Shown: positions 54,507-62,869 of the stretch, piece after piece
How positions within the stretch are numbered: position 1 is the stretch's first letter
Layout of the letters: every line of letters starts with the position of its first letter
From: Cellulophaga sp. BC115SP
GTDB lineage: Bacteria > Bacteroidota > Bacteroidia > Cytophagales > Spirosomataceae
Length of the DNA: 64,000 nt
Assembly (NCBI RefSeq): GCF_009905545.1
Contig: NZ_JAAALB010000033.1
Span: 1 to 64,000 of the forward strand
Reading direction: 5' to 3'
The notes under the pieces: model-generated
What the model was told of the DNA's origin: nothing
The model's input: only the letters and a program-made list of their open reading frames with translations
The model's database searches: none
Translations under genes and position numbers: made by a program

Positions 54507-55337
54507 TTATTTGAACACTGTTTTTATCACCACAGGTTGATGATCAGAGGGATATTTGTTGTCGTAAGCATCTGTTAATACAGCATATTTTAATACTTCA
54601 AAATGCTTATCTACGAAAATATAATCGATTCTATCTTTGAGCGGAGCATCATGTTTGAAACCATTAAACGTACCCACAGGACCATAAGGAGGCATTTTTG
54701 CCACTAAGTATGAATCGCCCAATGAAGCTTGCATGATTTTGATTTGCTCTGTATCAGGAGTAGAGTTGAAGTCCCCCACACAAATTGCAGGCGTGTTTTT
54801 AGCAATCTCCTTAATTTTCTGAACCATCAAGAAACCTGATTGACGGCGAGCCTCAACGCCTTGGTGGTCAAAATGCACGCTGAAGAAATAAAATGTTTTG
54901 CCTGACTTAATTTCTTTAAATTTTCCCCAAGAACAAATACGATTGCAACAGGTAGCATCCCAGCCTTTTGAGGGTTTATCTGGTGTTTGGCTCAACCAAA
55001 AATCCCCATGTTCTAATAGCTTAAATTTATCTTTTCTATACACGATGGCAGAATGCTCTCCCGCTTCTTTACCATCATCACGTCCTACGCCTGTGTAAGT
55101 ATATTCAGGCATTTCGACCAAGTCTTTTAATTGACCTGCAAAGCCTTCTTGCGTTCCGAAAATATCGAATTCATGATAACGAATTAGTTTTTTTACTTCC
55201 TCTTTTCGGTTTGGCCAAGCATTGATACCATCACCAGCCGTGTTGAGTCTTAAATTATAAGTGGCAACATTGAGTGTTTGAGATGAAGCCTCTTGCATTA
55301 AAAGCAAGCCCGCGATAAGTCCGAGGATTTTTTTCAT
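54507..55337 (-). CDS. Secreted endonuclease/exonuclease/phosphatase-family protein
   Basis: A 276-residue protein with signal peptide (ends near QEASSQ). The metal-dependent EEP fold is clear: NVATYNLRL at the N terminus, FGTQEG with the metal-binding Glu, a central WDATCCNRICSWGKF, VGDFNSTPD, and the C-terminal SDHQPVVIKTV with the catalytic Asp-His. Members hydrolyse phosphodiesters or phosphate esters (DNA, lipids, inositol phosphates), and the substrate cannot be told. It is 69 bp downstream of a TonB receptor gene on the same strand, and probably co-transcribed. An outer-membrane receptor with a periplasmic phosphatase would suit scavenging of an organophosphate. Confidence 0.88.
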   Translation of the reverse strand: MKKILGLIAGLLLMQEASSQTLNVATYNLRLNTAGDGINAWPNRKEEVKKLIRYHEFDIFGTQEGFAGQLKDLVEMPEYTYTGVGRDDGKEAGEHSAIVYRKDKFKLLEHGDFWLSQTPDKPSKGWDATCCNRICSWGKFKEIKSGKTFYFFSVHFDHQGVEARRQSGFLMVQKIKEIAKNTPAICVGDFNSTPDTEQIKIMQASLGDSYLVAKMPPYGPVGTFNGFKHDAPLKDRIDYIFVDKHFEVLKYAVLTDAYDNKYPSDHQPVVIKTVFK

Positions 55338-55406
55338 AAGATGAGATTTGTTTTAGTTGATATAAAAATTGAGTGTTTGGGGCAAAGTATCACAATGAGC
55401 TTTTGC

Positions 55407-57824
55407 CTAGTTGGTTTCGTCACTGATGATACTTTTTACTTTTTTCGCATTTTTGATTCTATAATTGAGAGTAAGATTAATTTGTCGTCTTCTAAATTGA
55501 GAGCTTCCGTCGGTGATAAAATTGGCTCCTTCCGTCACAAAGCGAGAAACTCTTGTGTTGAAAATGTCCATAATATTCAAATTAAGCGTTCCTTTTCCTT
55601 GAAAGACCTCCTTACTTACTGAAAAATCGATATAATACATGGAGAGTCGTCGGCCTTGTACCGTTTTTTGCGGCGCTTCATAATTGGCTCTTACCTGAAT
55701 ATCTAGGCGGTTGGGCAAGCTAAATTTTGAGGTATGTCTTGCAAACCAGCTTTGCGTATTTCGTTTATAATTTTCGTCGATATTACTTCCATCCATGTCG
55801 GCATTGAAAATACTAAAACTAAAATCGCTTTTCCACCATTGGTAAAAATTGACTTGTGAAGCGATGTCTAAGCCAAATGATTTTTCTCCTGTTAAGTTTT
55901 CAGGTCTTGTTGTAGCAAACCCCAAATCATTCACGCTTCTAATCGTTTGAATTTTGTCTTTGGTATCTCTGTAGAACAAAGATGAACTTAAAGACCCAAA
56001 TTTAAAGTATTTGATATGACCAATTTCAAAAGCATTTGTAAACTCTGGATTAAGATTTGGATTACCTCCAAAAAAGTTGCGACTATCCGAGAACGTAGCA
56101 AAAGGACTTAAATCATTATAAAAAGGTCTTCTTACCCTACGACTAAAGCTAAGTTGTAGAGAGTTTTCGTTGGGCATCTCCCAAGCAATATGGGCACTTG
56201 GGAATAGATTTGAGTAATTTCTAGGATTTACTTCATTGGTTTCTCGTAGAGTAGTTTTTACATTCGTCCATTCAGCTCTCAAACCAATCTGGTAAGATAG
56301 TTTTTTGTATTTGTCACCTACGATTCCATACACTGCATTGATGTTCTCGGTATAAATAAAATAGTTTTTCAACCCTGGTAATGGTACAAAGACACCATTC
56401 TCATTTTGTTGATTTACCACATAATCATTGACCATATCTCTAAAATTGGCTCTTGCTCCTACTTCAACTTTTCCATCCTTGTGGATTGGTTTTGAGTAAT
56501 CCGTTTGAAATAGCCATTGCTTTTCATATTCATCATTCAAGGAGTTTTGTAGCAAAGTCTGGGCTTTATCAATTGAACCATTTGGCATAAACGCATTTTG
56601 AGTAAATAATTGGTCAGAGCGCTCCCAATTATCGATATAGCGTACTTCAGCAGAAAAGCTATGGTTTTTCTTATCAAAATCTCGACGATAGGTTAATGCG
56701 TATTCCGAGTTTGGTTCGGTTTCTTTTTCGTCTTGTTGACGATATGTTGTTCTGATGAGATTACTTAATGAATTATAATAATCTCTGTAAGTTAAATCTG
56801 TAATTCTACGAGCATCTGAGCGACGAAATAAATAGGATGCAGTCAAATAGCTTTTTTCAGAAAAGAAATAATCCAAACCTCCCTGAATGTTGTTGTTAAA
56901 GCCCTTAAGGTTACCATTCCTATCTTGATCCGAAATAACGGTTGTGTCACCATTAAATACTTGTTGAAAATTATGGGCAATATTGGGCGTAATACGATAA
57001 GCAATGCCATAATTGAGAAAAAAGTTTAGCTTTTGATGACGGTAGTTCATATTTATACCTAAGCCTTCATTGACAGGATAACCCGTAATCACATCAAAAG
57101 AACCATTGAAACCCTGTTTTTTATCTTTTTTCAAAACAATATTAATAATGCCAGCCATACCTTCTGCTTCATATCGTGCCGAAGGATTCGTGATTACTTC
57201 TACCCGCTCAATCATGCTTGCTTGTAATGATTGTAGTCCCGCACCACCTTTGAAACTTACCAATCCTGATGGTTTACCATCAATCAAGATACGGACATTA
57301 TCGCTTCCACGAAGTTTGATACCGCCATCTGGCTCAACAGATACCGAAGGAATATTAGTAAGAATGTCACTGGCTGTACCACCTGCATTAGCTAAATCTT
57401 TTCCGACGTTGAATACACGTTTATCTAGCGCCATTTCCATCGTACTTTTTTCTGCACGGACTTCGACTTCCGTAAGTTGTTGACTTTGTGTTTGGAGAAG
57501 AATAGTACCAAGATTAATCGCTGCATTTGATTTATCAAGGGATAGTATATCGGATTTCCAGATTTTGTAGCCCATAAATTCAGTAGCTACAACATAAATT
57601 CCATAGGGAACTTGGAGTGAGAATGTGCCTTTTTCGGTGGTAATTCCTCCTGTAATTAGTTTATCAGTTTTTGCATCAAGTACACGAATACTTGCATAAG
57701 ACATGATTTCAGAAGTCTTTGAATCAATAACTTTCCCGCTAATGGTGGCTTTATTTTGAGAATAAAGCGGAATACTTACAAGAATAGAAATGAAAGCAAA
57801 AAGAAAGGTAAAAGTAAATTTCAT
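55407..57824 (-). CDS. TonB-dependent receptor, outer-membrane beta-barrel family
   Basis: An 805-residue receptor with signal peptide (SIPLYSQ), carboxypeptidase-regulatory-like domain (about residues 25-110), plug with VEVRAEKSTMEMALDKRVFNVGKDL and GIKLRGSDNVRILIDGKPSGL, and a barrel of the OMP_b-brl_3 type. It is related in build to the receptor at 26-28 kb (both have the DKRVFxVGK phrase in the plug). No SusD partner is present. Between it and the EEP gene lies a hairpin of the GCAAAGTATCA family. Upstream is the 138-bp repeat array, so its promoter must be within about 70 bp or inside the array. Confidence 0.9.
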   Translation of the reverse strand: MKFTFTFLFAFISILVSIPLYSQNKATISGKVIDSKTSEIMSYASIRVLDAKTDKLITGGITTEKGTFSLQVPYGIYVVATEFMGYKIWKSDILSLDKSNAAINLGTILLQTQSQQLTEVEVRAEKSTMEMALDKRVFNVGKDLANAGGTASDILTNIPSVSVEPDGGIKLRGSDNVRILIDGKPSGLVSFKGGAGLQSLQASMIERVEVITNPSARYEAEGMAGIINIVLKKDKKQGFNGSFDVITGYPVNEGLGINMNYRHQKLNFFLNYGIAYRITPNIAHNFQQVFNGDTTVISDQDRNGNLKGFNNNIQGGLDYFFSEKSYLTASYLFRRSDARRITDLTYRDYYNSLSNLIRTTYRQQDEKETEPNSEYALTYRRDFDKKNHSFSAEVRYIDNWERSDQLFTQNAFMPNGSIDKAQTLLQNSLNDEYEKQWLFQTDYSKPIHKDGKVEVGARANFRDMVNDYVVNQQNENGVFVPLPGLKNYFIYTENINAVYGIVGDKYKKLSYQIGLRAEWTNVKTTLRETNEVNPRNYSNLFPSAHIAWEMPNENSLQLSFSRRVRRPFYNDLSPFATFSDSRNFFGGNPNLNPEFTNAFEIGHIKYFKFGSLSSSLFYRDTKDKIQTIRSVNDLGFATTRPENLTGEKSFGLDIASQVNFYQWWKSDFSFSIFNADMDGSNIDENYKRNTQSWFARHTSKFSLPNRLDIQVRANYEAPQKTVQGRRLSMYYIDFSVSKEVFQGKGTLNLNIMDIFNTRVSRFVTEGANFITDGSSQFRRRQINLTLNYRIKNAKKVKSIISDETN

Positions 57825-57896
57825 AAGTTAAATAGTATTTTAATTGGATACATAAAAGTACAAAGTAAAATGCTAGACTCTATCCTTGCATAAAGG

Positions 57897-58474
57897 GCAA
57901 AGTATCACAATGATCTTTTGCTTAGCATAGCAAAAACCTTCTTGCTAGTTCAAGCCTTATTCTTGGACTAATTTTTTCAAACAGTTTAAAAACTGAAGCA
58001 ATATTGAGTCCGAGACAGAGTCTCGAACTATTGAGCAAAGTATCATAATGAGCTTTTGCTTGGTTTTGGAAAAATACTCTTACTAGTTCAAGATTTATTC
58101 TTGGACTAATTTTTTCAAACAGTTTAAAAACTGGAGCAATAGTGAGTCCGAGACAAAGCCTCGAACTAGAGAGCAAAGTATCACGATGAGCTTTTGGTTA
58201 GTTTTGGAAAAATACTCTTGCTAGTTCAAGAGTTGTTCTTGGACTCTTTGTTTTAATCAGTTTTAAAACTGAAGCAATAATTAGTCCGAGACAAAGTCTC
58301 GAACTAGAGAGCAAAGTATCACGATGAGCTTTTGCTTAGCATAGCAAAAATCTTCTTGCTAGTTCAAGCCTTATTCTTGAGCTTATTTTTTCAAACAGTT
58401 TATAAACTGAAGCAATAGTGAGTCCGAGACAAAGTATCGAACTAGATAGCAAAGTGTCACAATGAGCTTTTGCA
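57897..58474. repeat. Tandem array of a 138-bp unit (four copies plus a fifth partial)
   Basis: Units begin GCAAAGTATCA at 57897, 58035, 58173, 58311 and 58449, exactly 138 bp apart. Each holds a GCAAAG...CTTTTGC hairpin, a TAGTTCAAG...TTCTTGGACT arm, AAACAGTTTAAAAACTG, and a GTCCGAGACAAAGTCTCGAACTA palindrome. Because 138 is divisible by 3, an open frame of 84 codons runs through it on the minus strand, but it is only a by-product. A diverged single unit lies at 21766-21880. Both places are just 3' of a GH43 gene. Confidence 0.9.
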
Positions 58475-58495
58475 CCTTGATTATGGGAGAAAAAT

Positions 58496-58530
58496 AAAGG
58501 GCAAAGTATCAGAATGACACTTTGCCCTTT
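58496..58530 (-). terminator. Palindromic terminator of the second GH43 gene
   Basis: AAAGGGCAAAGTATCA pairs with TGACACTTTGCCCTTT (one G-U type mismatch) around a 3-nt loop. It lies 22 bp beyond the GH43 stop codon on its strand. It has the same 16-3-16 design as the palindrome in the origin. Confidence 0.7.
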
Positions 58531-58552
58531 AAACTAAAAACGGTGTACGCAA

Positions 58553-59596
58553 TTATTTATATGCTGAAATAGTTTGAATTGTCCCATCTGGATTATGGTG
58601 TAATTCAGTCACTTTTACATTTCTTAAATGTGTTTGTCCTGATAGCTGAACATCGTGATAAAACAAATACCATTTCCCTTTTACTTCAACTATAGAATGG
58701 TGGTTTGTCCAGCCTTCAACGGGGTTTAGTACAACTCCTTTGTAAGTAAATGGTCCATAGGGAGAATCTCCTGTGGCATAACTGATAAAATGAGTATCAC
58801 CAGTAGAGTAGGAGAAATAGTATTTTCCTTTGTATTTATGCATCCAAGCAGCCTCAAAAAATCTCTTATCATTGTTTCCCTCCAATAATACATTTCCTTG
58901 CTCATCTAAGATTTGAATGTCTTTTGGACTTTCTGAAAAACTTTTTAAATCAGGGGATAGTTTGGCAATCTTGGGTAGTAGCGCTTTTTCGTTCGCTTTT
59001 TGCAGAGCGCCATTAGCATCATATTTACCTGTTTTCCAACGTTGCAATTGTCCACCCCAAATACCGCCAAAATACATATAATAGCTACCATCAGAGTCTT
59101 TAAAAACTGCTGGGTCTATACTAAAACTGCCTTCGATGGGTTTTGGCTCAGCTTTAAATGGACCGTAAGGTTTTTTACTGGTGGCTACTCCAATTCTAAA
59201 AATACCTTCTTGGTCTTTGGCTGGGAAAAATAGATAATACGTACCGTTTTTGTAGGCCGCATCTGGTGCCCATAATTGCTTGCTAGCCCAAGGTACATCC
59301 TTCAAATCTAATGCAACACCATGATCAGTAACTTTTCTACCGATTTTGTCCATTGAAAGAATATGAAAATCTTTCATGTCAAACTTGGCTCCATCTGCAT
59401 CTCTACTAACATTCGTTTCAATATCATGCGAAGGATAGATATAAATTTTTCCTTCAAAAACATGCGCAGAAGGATCCGCCGTATAGATATGCTTTACGAG
59501 TGGTTGAGAAATAGGCTGTTTTTTCTGCTGAGCAATGGAGATTTGCGATAGCAAAAAAAATGCTGATGTATATATACCTAAACTTCTTATTTTCAT
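58553..59596 (-). CDS. GH43 family glycoside hydrolase (arabinofuranosidase/xylosidase)
   Basis: A 347-residue, single-domain GH43 enzyme with signal peptide (SQISIAQQ). Catalytic base Asp41 is in TADPSAHVFEGKIYIYPSHD, the second Asp is in SIDPAVFKDSDGSYYMYFGG, and the acid Glu is in RFFEAAWMHKYKGKYYFSYS. It lacks the accessory domains of the 643-residue GH43 in the first locus. It is downstream of the GH67, dehydrogenase and uxuA genes, in the same direction, so it likely removes arabinose or xylose from glucuronoarabinoxylan oligosaccharides in the periplasm. Confidence 0.9.
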   Translation of the reverse strand: MKIRSLGIYTSAFFLLSQISIAQQKKQPISQPLVKHIYTADPSAHVFEGKIYIYPSHDIETNVSRDADGAKFDMKDFHILSMDKIGRKVTDHGVALDLKDVPWASKQLWAPDAAYKNGTYYLFFPAKDQEGIFRIGVATSKKPYGPFKAEPKPIEGSFSIDPAVFKDSDGSYYMYFGGIWGGQLQRWKTGKYDANGALQKANEKALLPKIAKLSPDLKSFSESPKDIQILDEQGNVLLEGNNDKRFFEAAWMHKYKGKYYFSYSTGDTHFISYATGDSPYGPFTYKGVVLNPVEGWTNHHSIVEVKGKWYLFYHDVQLSGQTHLRNVKVTELHHNPDGTIQTISAYK

Positions 59597-59679
59597 TTTA
59601 ATAATACAAAATAATTATATTTAAAATTTACTTAAATATTTGTTTATAAGTTTTTTATATAAAATCAAAGCAATATTAT

Positions 59680-60432
59680 TTAGAAACCAATAGAGTTGCC
59701 TCCATCTACAGGTAATGATGCACCAGTAATATATTTTGCAGCGTCTGAAGCTAAAAATACTACTGCCGTACCAATATCTTCTGGTTTTCCAAAAAAGCCC
59801 ATAGGCGTTCGGTCAAGTGCTTTATTCATACGTGCAGGGTCACTATTCATAGCTGTTTGCATCATGGCTGTTTCGATAAAGCCAGGTGCTACTGCATTGA
59901 CCCTAACTTGGCTAGGAGATAAATCCATCGCTAACGATTTTACAAGTCCTTCGACGCCGTGTTTTGAGGCAGAGTAAGCAGGTACTCGGTCGATACCATA
60001 ATAGGCAGCCATAGACGAAATCATGATAATATTTCCCGATTTACGACCCACCATTCGTTGAGCGACAGCTCTTGTTAAAGAAAATACAGAGTTAAGATTC
60101 GTATGAATAATTCGTTGAAATTCTTCATCAGTTACTTCTAAGGCTGGTTTTTTCATGTTTATTCCAGCATTGTTAACGAGAATGTCAATAGTCCCGATTT
60201 GTGTTTCGATATGCTCAACTAGGTTTTCTAATTGGTCAAGCACTGTTACATCGTTTACCACATATTTGGCTTTATCTCCTAATTGCTGAACGGCTTCTTG
60301 AAGTGCATGTTCACGACGTCCTGTAATGACAACCGTCGCACCAGCGTTAATCATACATTGAGCTATGGCAAAGCCAATACCACTTCCGCCGCCAGTAATA
60401 AGGGCAATTTTATTATCAAGTCTAAAATTCAT
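59680..60432 (-). CDS. Short-chain dehydrogenase, probable D-fructuronate/D-mannonate oxidoreductase
   Basis: About 250 residues from the ATG at 60432 (MNFRLDNKIALITGGGSGIG). The frame is open 126 bp upstream but without SDR features. Rossmann motif TGGGSGIG, NNAG, catalytic Ser in MISSMAAYY and YSASK are all present, and the end SLPVDGGNSIGF is normal. SDR enzymes of this kind replace UxuB in many Bacteroidetes. Placement between the GH67 alpha-glucuronidase and GH43 genes with uxuA upstream argues for fructuronate reduction to mannonate, the step before UxuA. The substrate assignment is from context. Confidence 0.85.
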   Translation of the reverse strand: MNFRLDNKIALITGGGSGIGFAIAQCMINAGATVVITGRREHALQEAVQQLGDKAKYVVNDVTVLDQLENLVEHIETQIGTIDILVNNAGINMKKPALEVTDEEFQRIIHTNLNSVFSLTRAVAQRMVGRKSGNIIMISSMAAYYGIDRVPAYSASKHGVEGLVKSLAMDLSPSQVRVNAVAPGFIETAMMQTAMNSDPARMNKALDRTPMGFFGKPEDIGTAVVFLASDAAKYITGASLPVDGGNSIGF

Positions 60433-60600
60433 AAGGTAATTAAGTTTGGGTGTCGAGCTAAGACTCTGATTTAAAATGTTTACTGACAGATTATTAGCTC
60501 GAAGTTTTAATTGAATGTTATGCTGTAAGCGTATTACCATTAATGGAGCTATTTCCACAAAGGCAAAATGAATGTCTATTTACTCAAGGCTTAATGCCTA

Positions 60601-62715
60601 TTACTTAAGTTGATAAATTCGAACAATTTCTTTCATTTCGTCGAGCGTTCTGGATGGCGCTTGATATGGGGCAGGAATGGCTTGTTTTGAGTATTGTTGA
60701 AAGTACAACACGCAAGCATCTCGCCAATTCAGTGCCTCACGATGCTGAGCGGCTAATCGACCAGATACATCAGCAAATATTTGTGGGTCGATAGAAGACT
60801 GAACAGAATTCCATTGTTTTTGCATCCACTCTACTGATTTAACGCCCTCGTAGTAGCGACTAGCAAATTCATTCCAGAGCGTTTTGCCAGAACTAAGTTT
60901 TTTATTCCAAGAAACATGGTGAAACCACAGTAAATAGGGGAGAGGACAAGTATCTGGATTTCCCCACTGAGTTTGAACTTCTTTGGCATATAACCCAAGA
61001 GCATTACTTCCTTGGGCAGTTCTGTCAAAACCAAGACCTACAGAGTCGGCGCGATGGTAATAAATGGCTGTCCAGTCGGGGCGTGCACTTTTTTCGAGCC
61101 AAGGTTCGGGACCAAAGTGAATATTTTGTCCCATTACATGATGCAGGCCAAGAGGGGTTGTAAAATCCACATAAATTTCACGGGATTTCATCATCAAATC
61201 TTGAATCGTCGCAACTGCTTTAGGCTCTTGAGTTAGACTCATTTTTATCCATTCTGAAGCAATTTGTTCAGAGCTAAGACTATGATTCCACGCCAATCTA
61301 CCAAAGGCATACCAATTGGCTTGAGACATTAAATGCCCCGTCCAGTTACGATCTGAACCTGTATTAGCTACACCAGCTATAGCCGTAAGTGAATGATTAT
61401 CAACACTTCCATCAACGATTTTTGCAACTGTTGAACCCTTGCCATTAGAATAAGTATCACTTTCTAGACACTCTTTGAAAAGTGGTGCTTCGTACACAAG
61501 ATTGGTACTAAAGCCCAAATATTCTTGTGTAAGTTGGAATTCCATAGCAAGTGGCGTTTTTGGCATAGCACCAAAAAGCGGATGGAATGGCTCACGAGAT
61601 TGGAAATCTATCGGTCCATTTTTTACCTGTACTAACACATTAGAAGCAAACGTGCCATCAAGAGGCTTAAAATCCTTATAAGCTTCTTTGAAACGGTCGC
61701 CTTTGGGATCGGCAGCGTAAACAAAAGCACGCCAAATGACAATTCCTTTGTAAGGTGCTACTGCTTCGGCAAGCATATTGGCGCCATCGGCATGAGTTCT
61801 GCCAAAGTCTTGAGGACCAGGCTCACCTTCAGAATTAGCTTTTACCAAGTATCCTCCAAAATCAGGAATAGCAGCATAAATTTCCTTAGTGACATTTTTC
61901 CACCAATTTCTCACTTCTGGAGCCATTGGGTCAGAATTTTTTGCACCAACCAAAAGTTTTGGCGCTGCAAAATTTAAGGAAAGAAATACCTTTATCCCGT
62001 AAGGACGAAAAACATCTGCTAGGGCTTTTACTTTTCCGATATATTCTTTGGTCAAAAATCTAGCACTGGCATTGACGTTATTCAAAACAACCGCATTGAT
62101 ACCGATTGAGGCATTAGCACGAGCATAATCGATGTATCGTTGGTCTATTACTTCTGGTAATTCATACCATTTCCACAGAGAAGAACCCGCATAACCACGT
62201 TCGATAGTACCAAGGGGATTATCCCAGTGGTTGAGCATTCGGTACTTGATTTTTGGTGAATCCGTGATATTGATTTGTGCGATTGAACTTCCACTTTGTA
62301 GTTGTCTCAAAAAAGCAAAAGAACCATATAATACGCCAGAAGCTGTACGAGAACGAATTACGATATTCTGATTTTCTTCTCGAATCGTAAAACTATCTTC
62401 CGCAAGTTGATTCGTTTGTTCATTTTGAATAACTTGAAGAATGATAACTCCCTTTTTTCCTGCTGGAGTAGTTAAAATCGAAATCTTTTTCCCTAATAAT
62501 CCAGACAAACCAGCTTGAAGTTCTTTTTTGGCTGTTTTTGTAATAGCATCCTGATTATCAGAGTAAATGAACTGACATTTTTGAGCATAGCTATTTCTTT
62601 GTTGAATATTAGCAACAAGGTCAAATTTTAACCAAAGCCTATACCCATCATCCGCATGAGCCAATTGAGTGATGCTCAAAAGTAGAATGATAATTAATTT
62701 TTGAAAATATCTCAT
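60601..62715 (-). CDS. aguA: GH67 alpha-glucuronidase
   Basis: About 704 residues from the ATG at 62715 (MRYFQKLIIILLLSITQLAHA, signal peptide). An upstream TTG is less likely. The N-terminal GH67 domain (about 25-135) precedes the catalytic barrel with NHWDNPLGTIERGYAGSSLWKW, DFGGYLVKANSEGEPGPQDFGRTHADGANML, and MPKTPLAMEFQLTQEYLG. The C-terminal helical domain includes HHVMGQNIHFGPEPW. The length fits family members near 700. It removes 4-O-methyl-D-glucuronic acid from the non-reducing end of xylo-oligosaccharides, complementing the xylanases and esterase of the first locus. Confidence 0.95.
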   Translation of the reverse strand: MRYFQKLIIILLLSITQLAHADDGYRLWLKFDLVANIQQRNSYAQKCQFIYSDNQDAITKTAKKELQAGLSGLLGKKISILTTPAGKKGVIILQVIQNEQTNQLAEDSFTIREENQNIVIRSRTASGVLYGSFAFLRQLQSGSSIAQINITDSPKIKYRMLNHWDNPLGTIERGYAGSSLWKWYELPEVIDQRYIDYARANASIGINAVVLNNVNASARFLTKEYIGKVKALADVFRPYGIKVFLSLNFAAPKLLVGAKNSDPMAPEVRNWWKNVTKEIYAAIPDFGGYLVKANSEGEPGPQDFGRTHADGANMLAEAVAPYKGIVIWRAFVYAADPKGDRFKEAYKDFKPLDGTFASNVLVQVKNGPIDFQSREPFHPLFGAMPKTPLAMEFQLTQEYLGFSTNLVYEAPLFKECLESDTYSNGKGSTVAKIVDGSVDNHSLTAIAGVANTGSDRNWTGHLMSQANWYAFGRLAWNHSLSSEQIASEWIKMSLTQEPKAVATIQDLMMKSREIYVDFTTPLGLHHVMGQNIHFGPEPWLEKSARPDWTAIYYHRADSVGLGFDRTAQGSNALGLYAKEVQTQWGNPDTCPLPYLLWFHHVSWNKKLSSGKTLWNEFASRYYEGVKSVEWMQKQWNSVQSSIDPQIFADVSGRLAAQHREALNWRDACVLYFQQYSKQAIPAPYQAPSRTLDEMKEIVRIYQLK

Positions 62716-62869
62716 ACGTGGTAAGTTAGTAGGCAAAATAAAATTTAAGATTGTGCTTTGTGCTTTCAGGTAAGGGCTTTCGGCGGTGGGCTTTGGAAAA
62801 AAGCATGGCTGTGGTTATTAAAAACATTTTAAAACTCTTTGCCTTGTTCCTGTTGCCTAGTGCCTTTTA

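Noticed and set aside
57922-58176. An 84-codon minus-strand frame with an internal 46-residue repeat
   Set aside because: It exists because the 138-bp DNA unit is divisible by three. It has no signal, no ribosome binding site and no family resemblance.
57897-58474. CRISPR array or group of insertion sequences
   Set aside because: The whole 138-bp unit repeats without unique spacers, and no cas or transposase gene is near.
60433-60558. A 42-residue N-terminal extension of the short-chain dehydrogenase
   Set aside because: SDR proteins start a few residues before the Rossmann strand. The ATG at 60432 fits exactly and the extension has no features.
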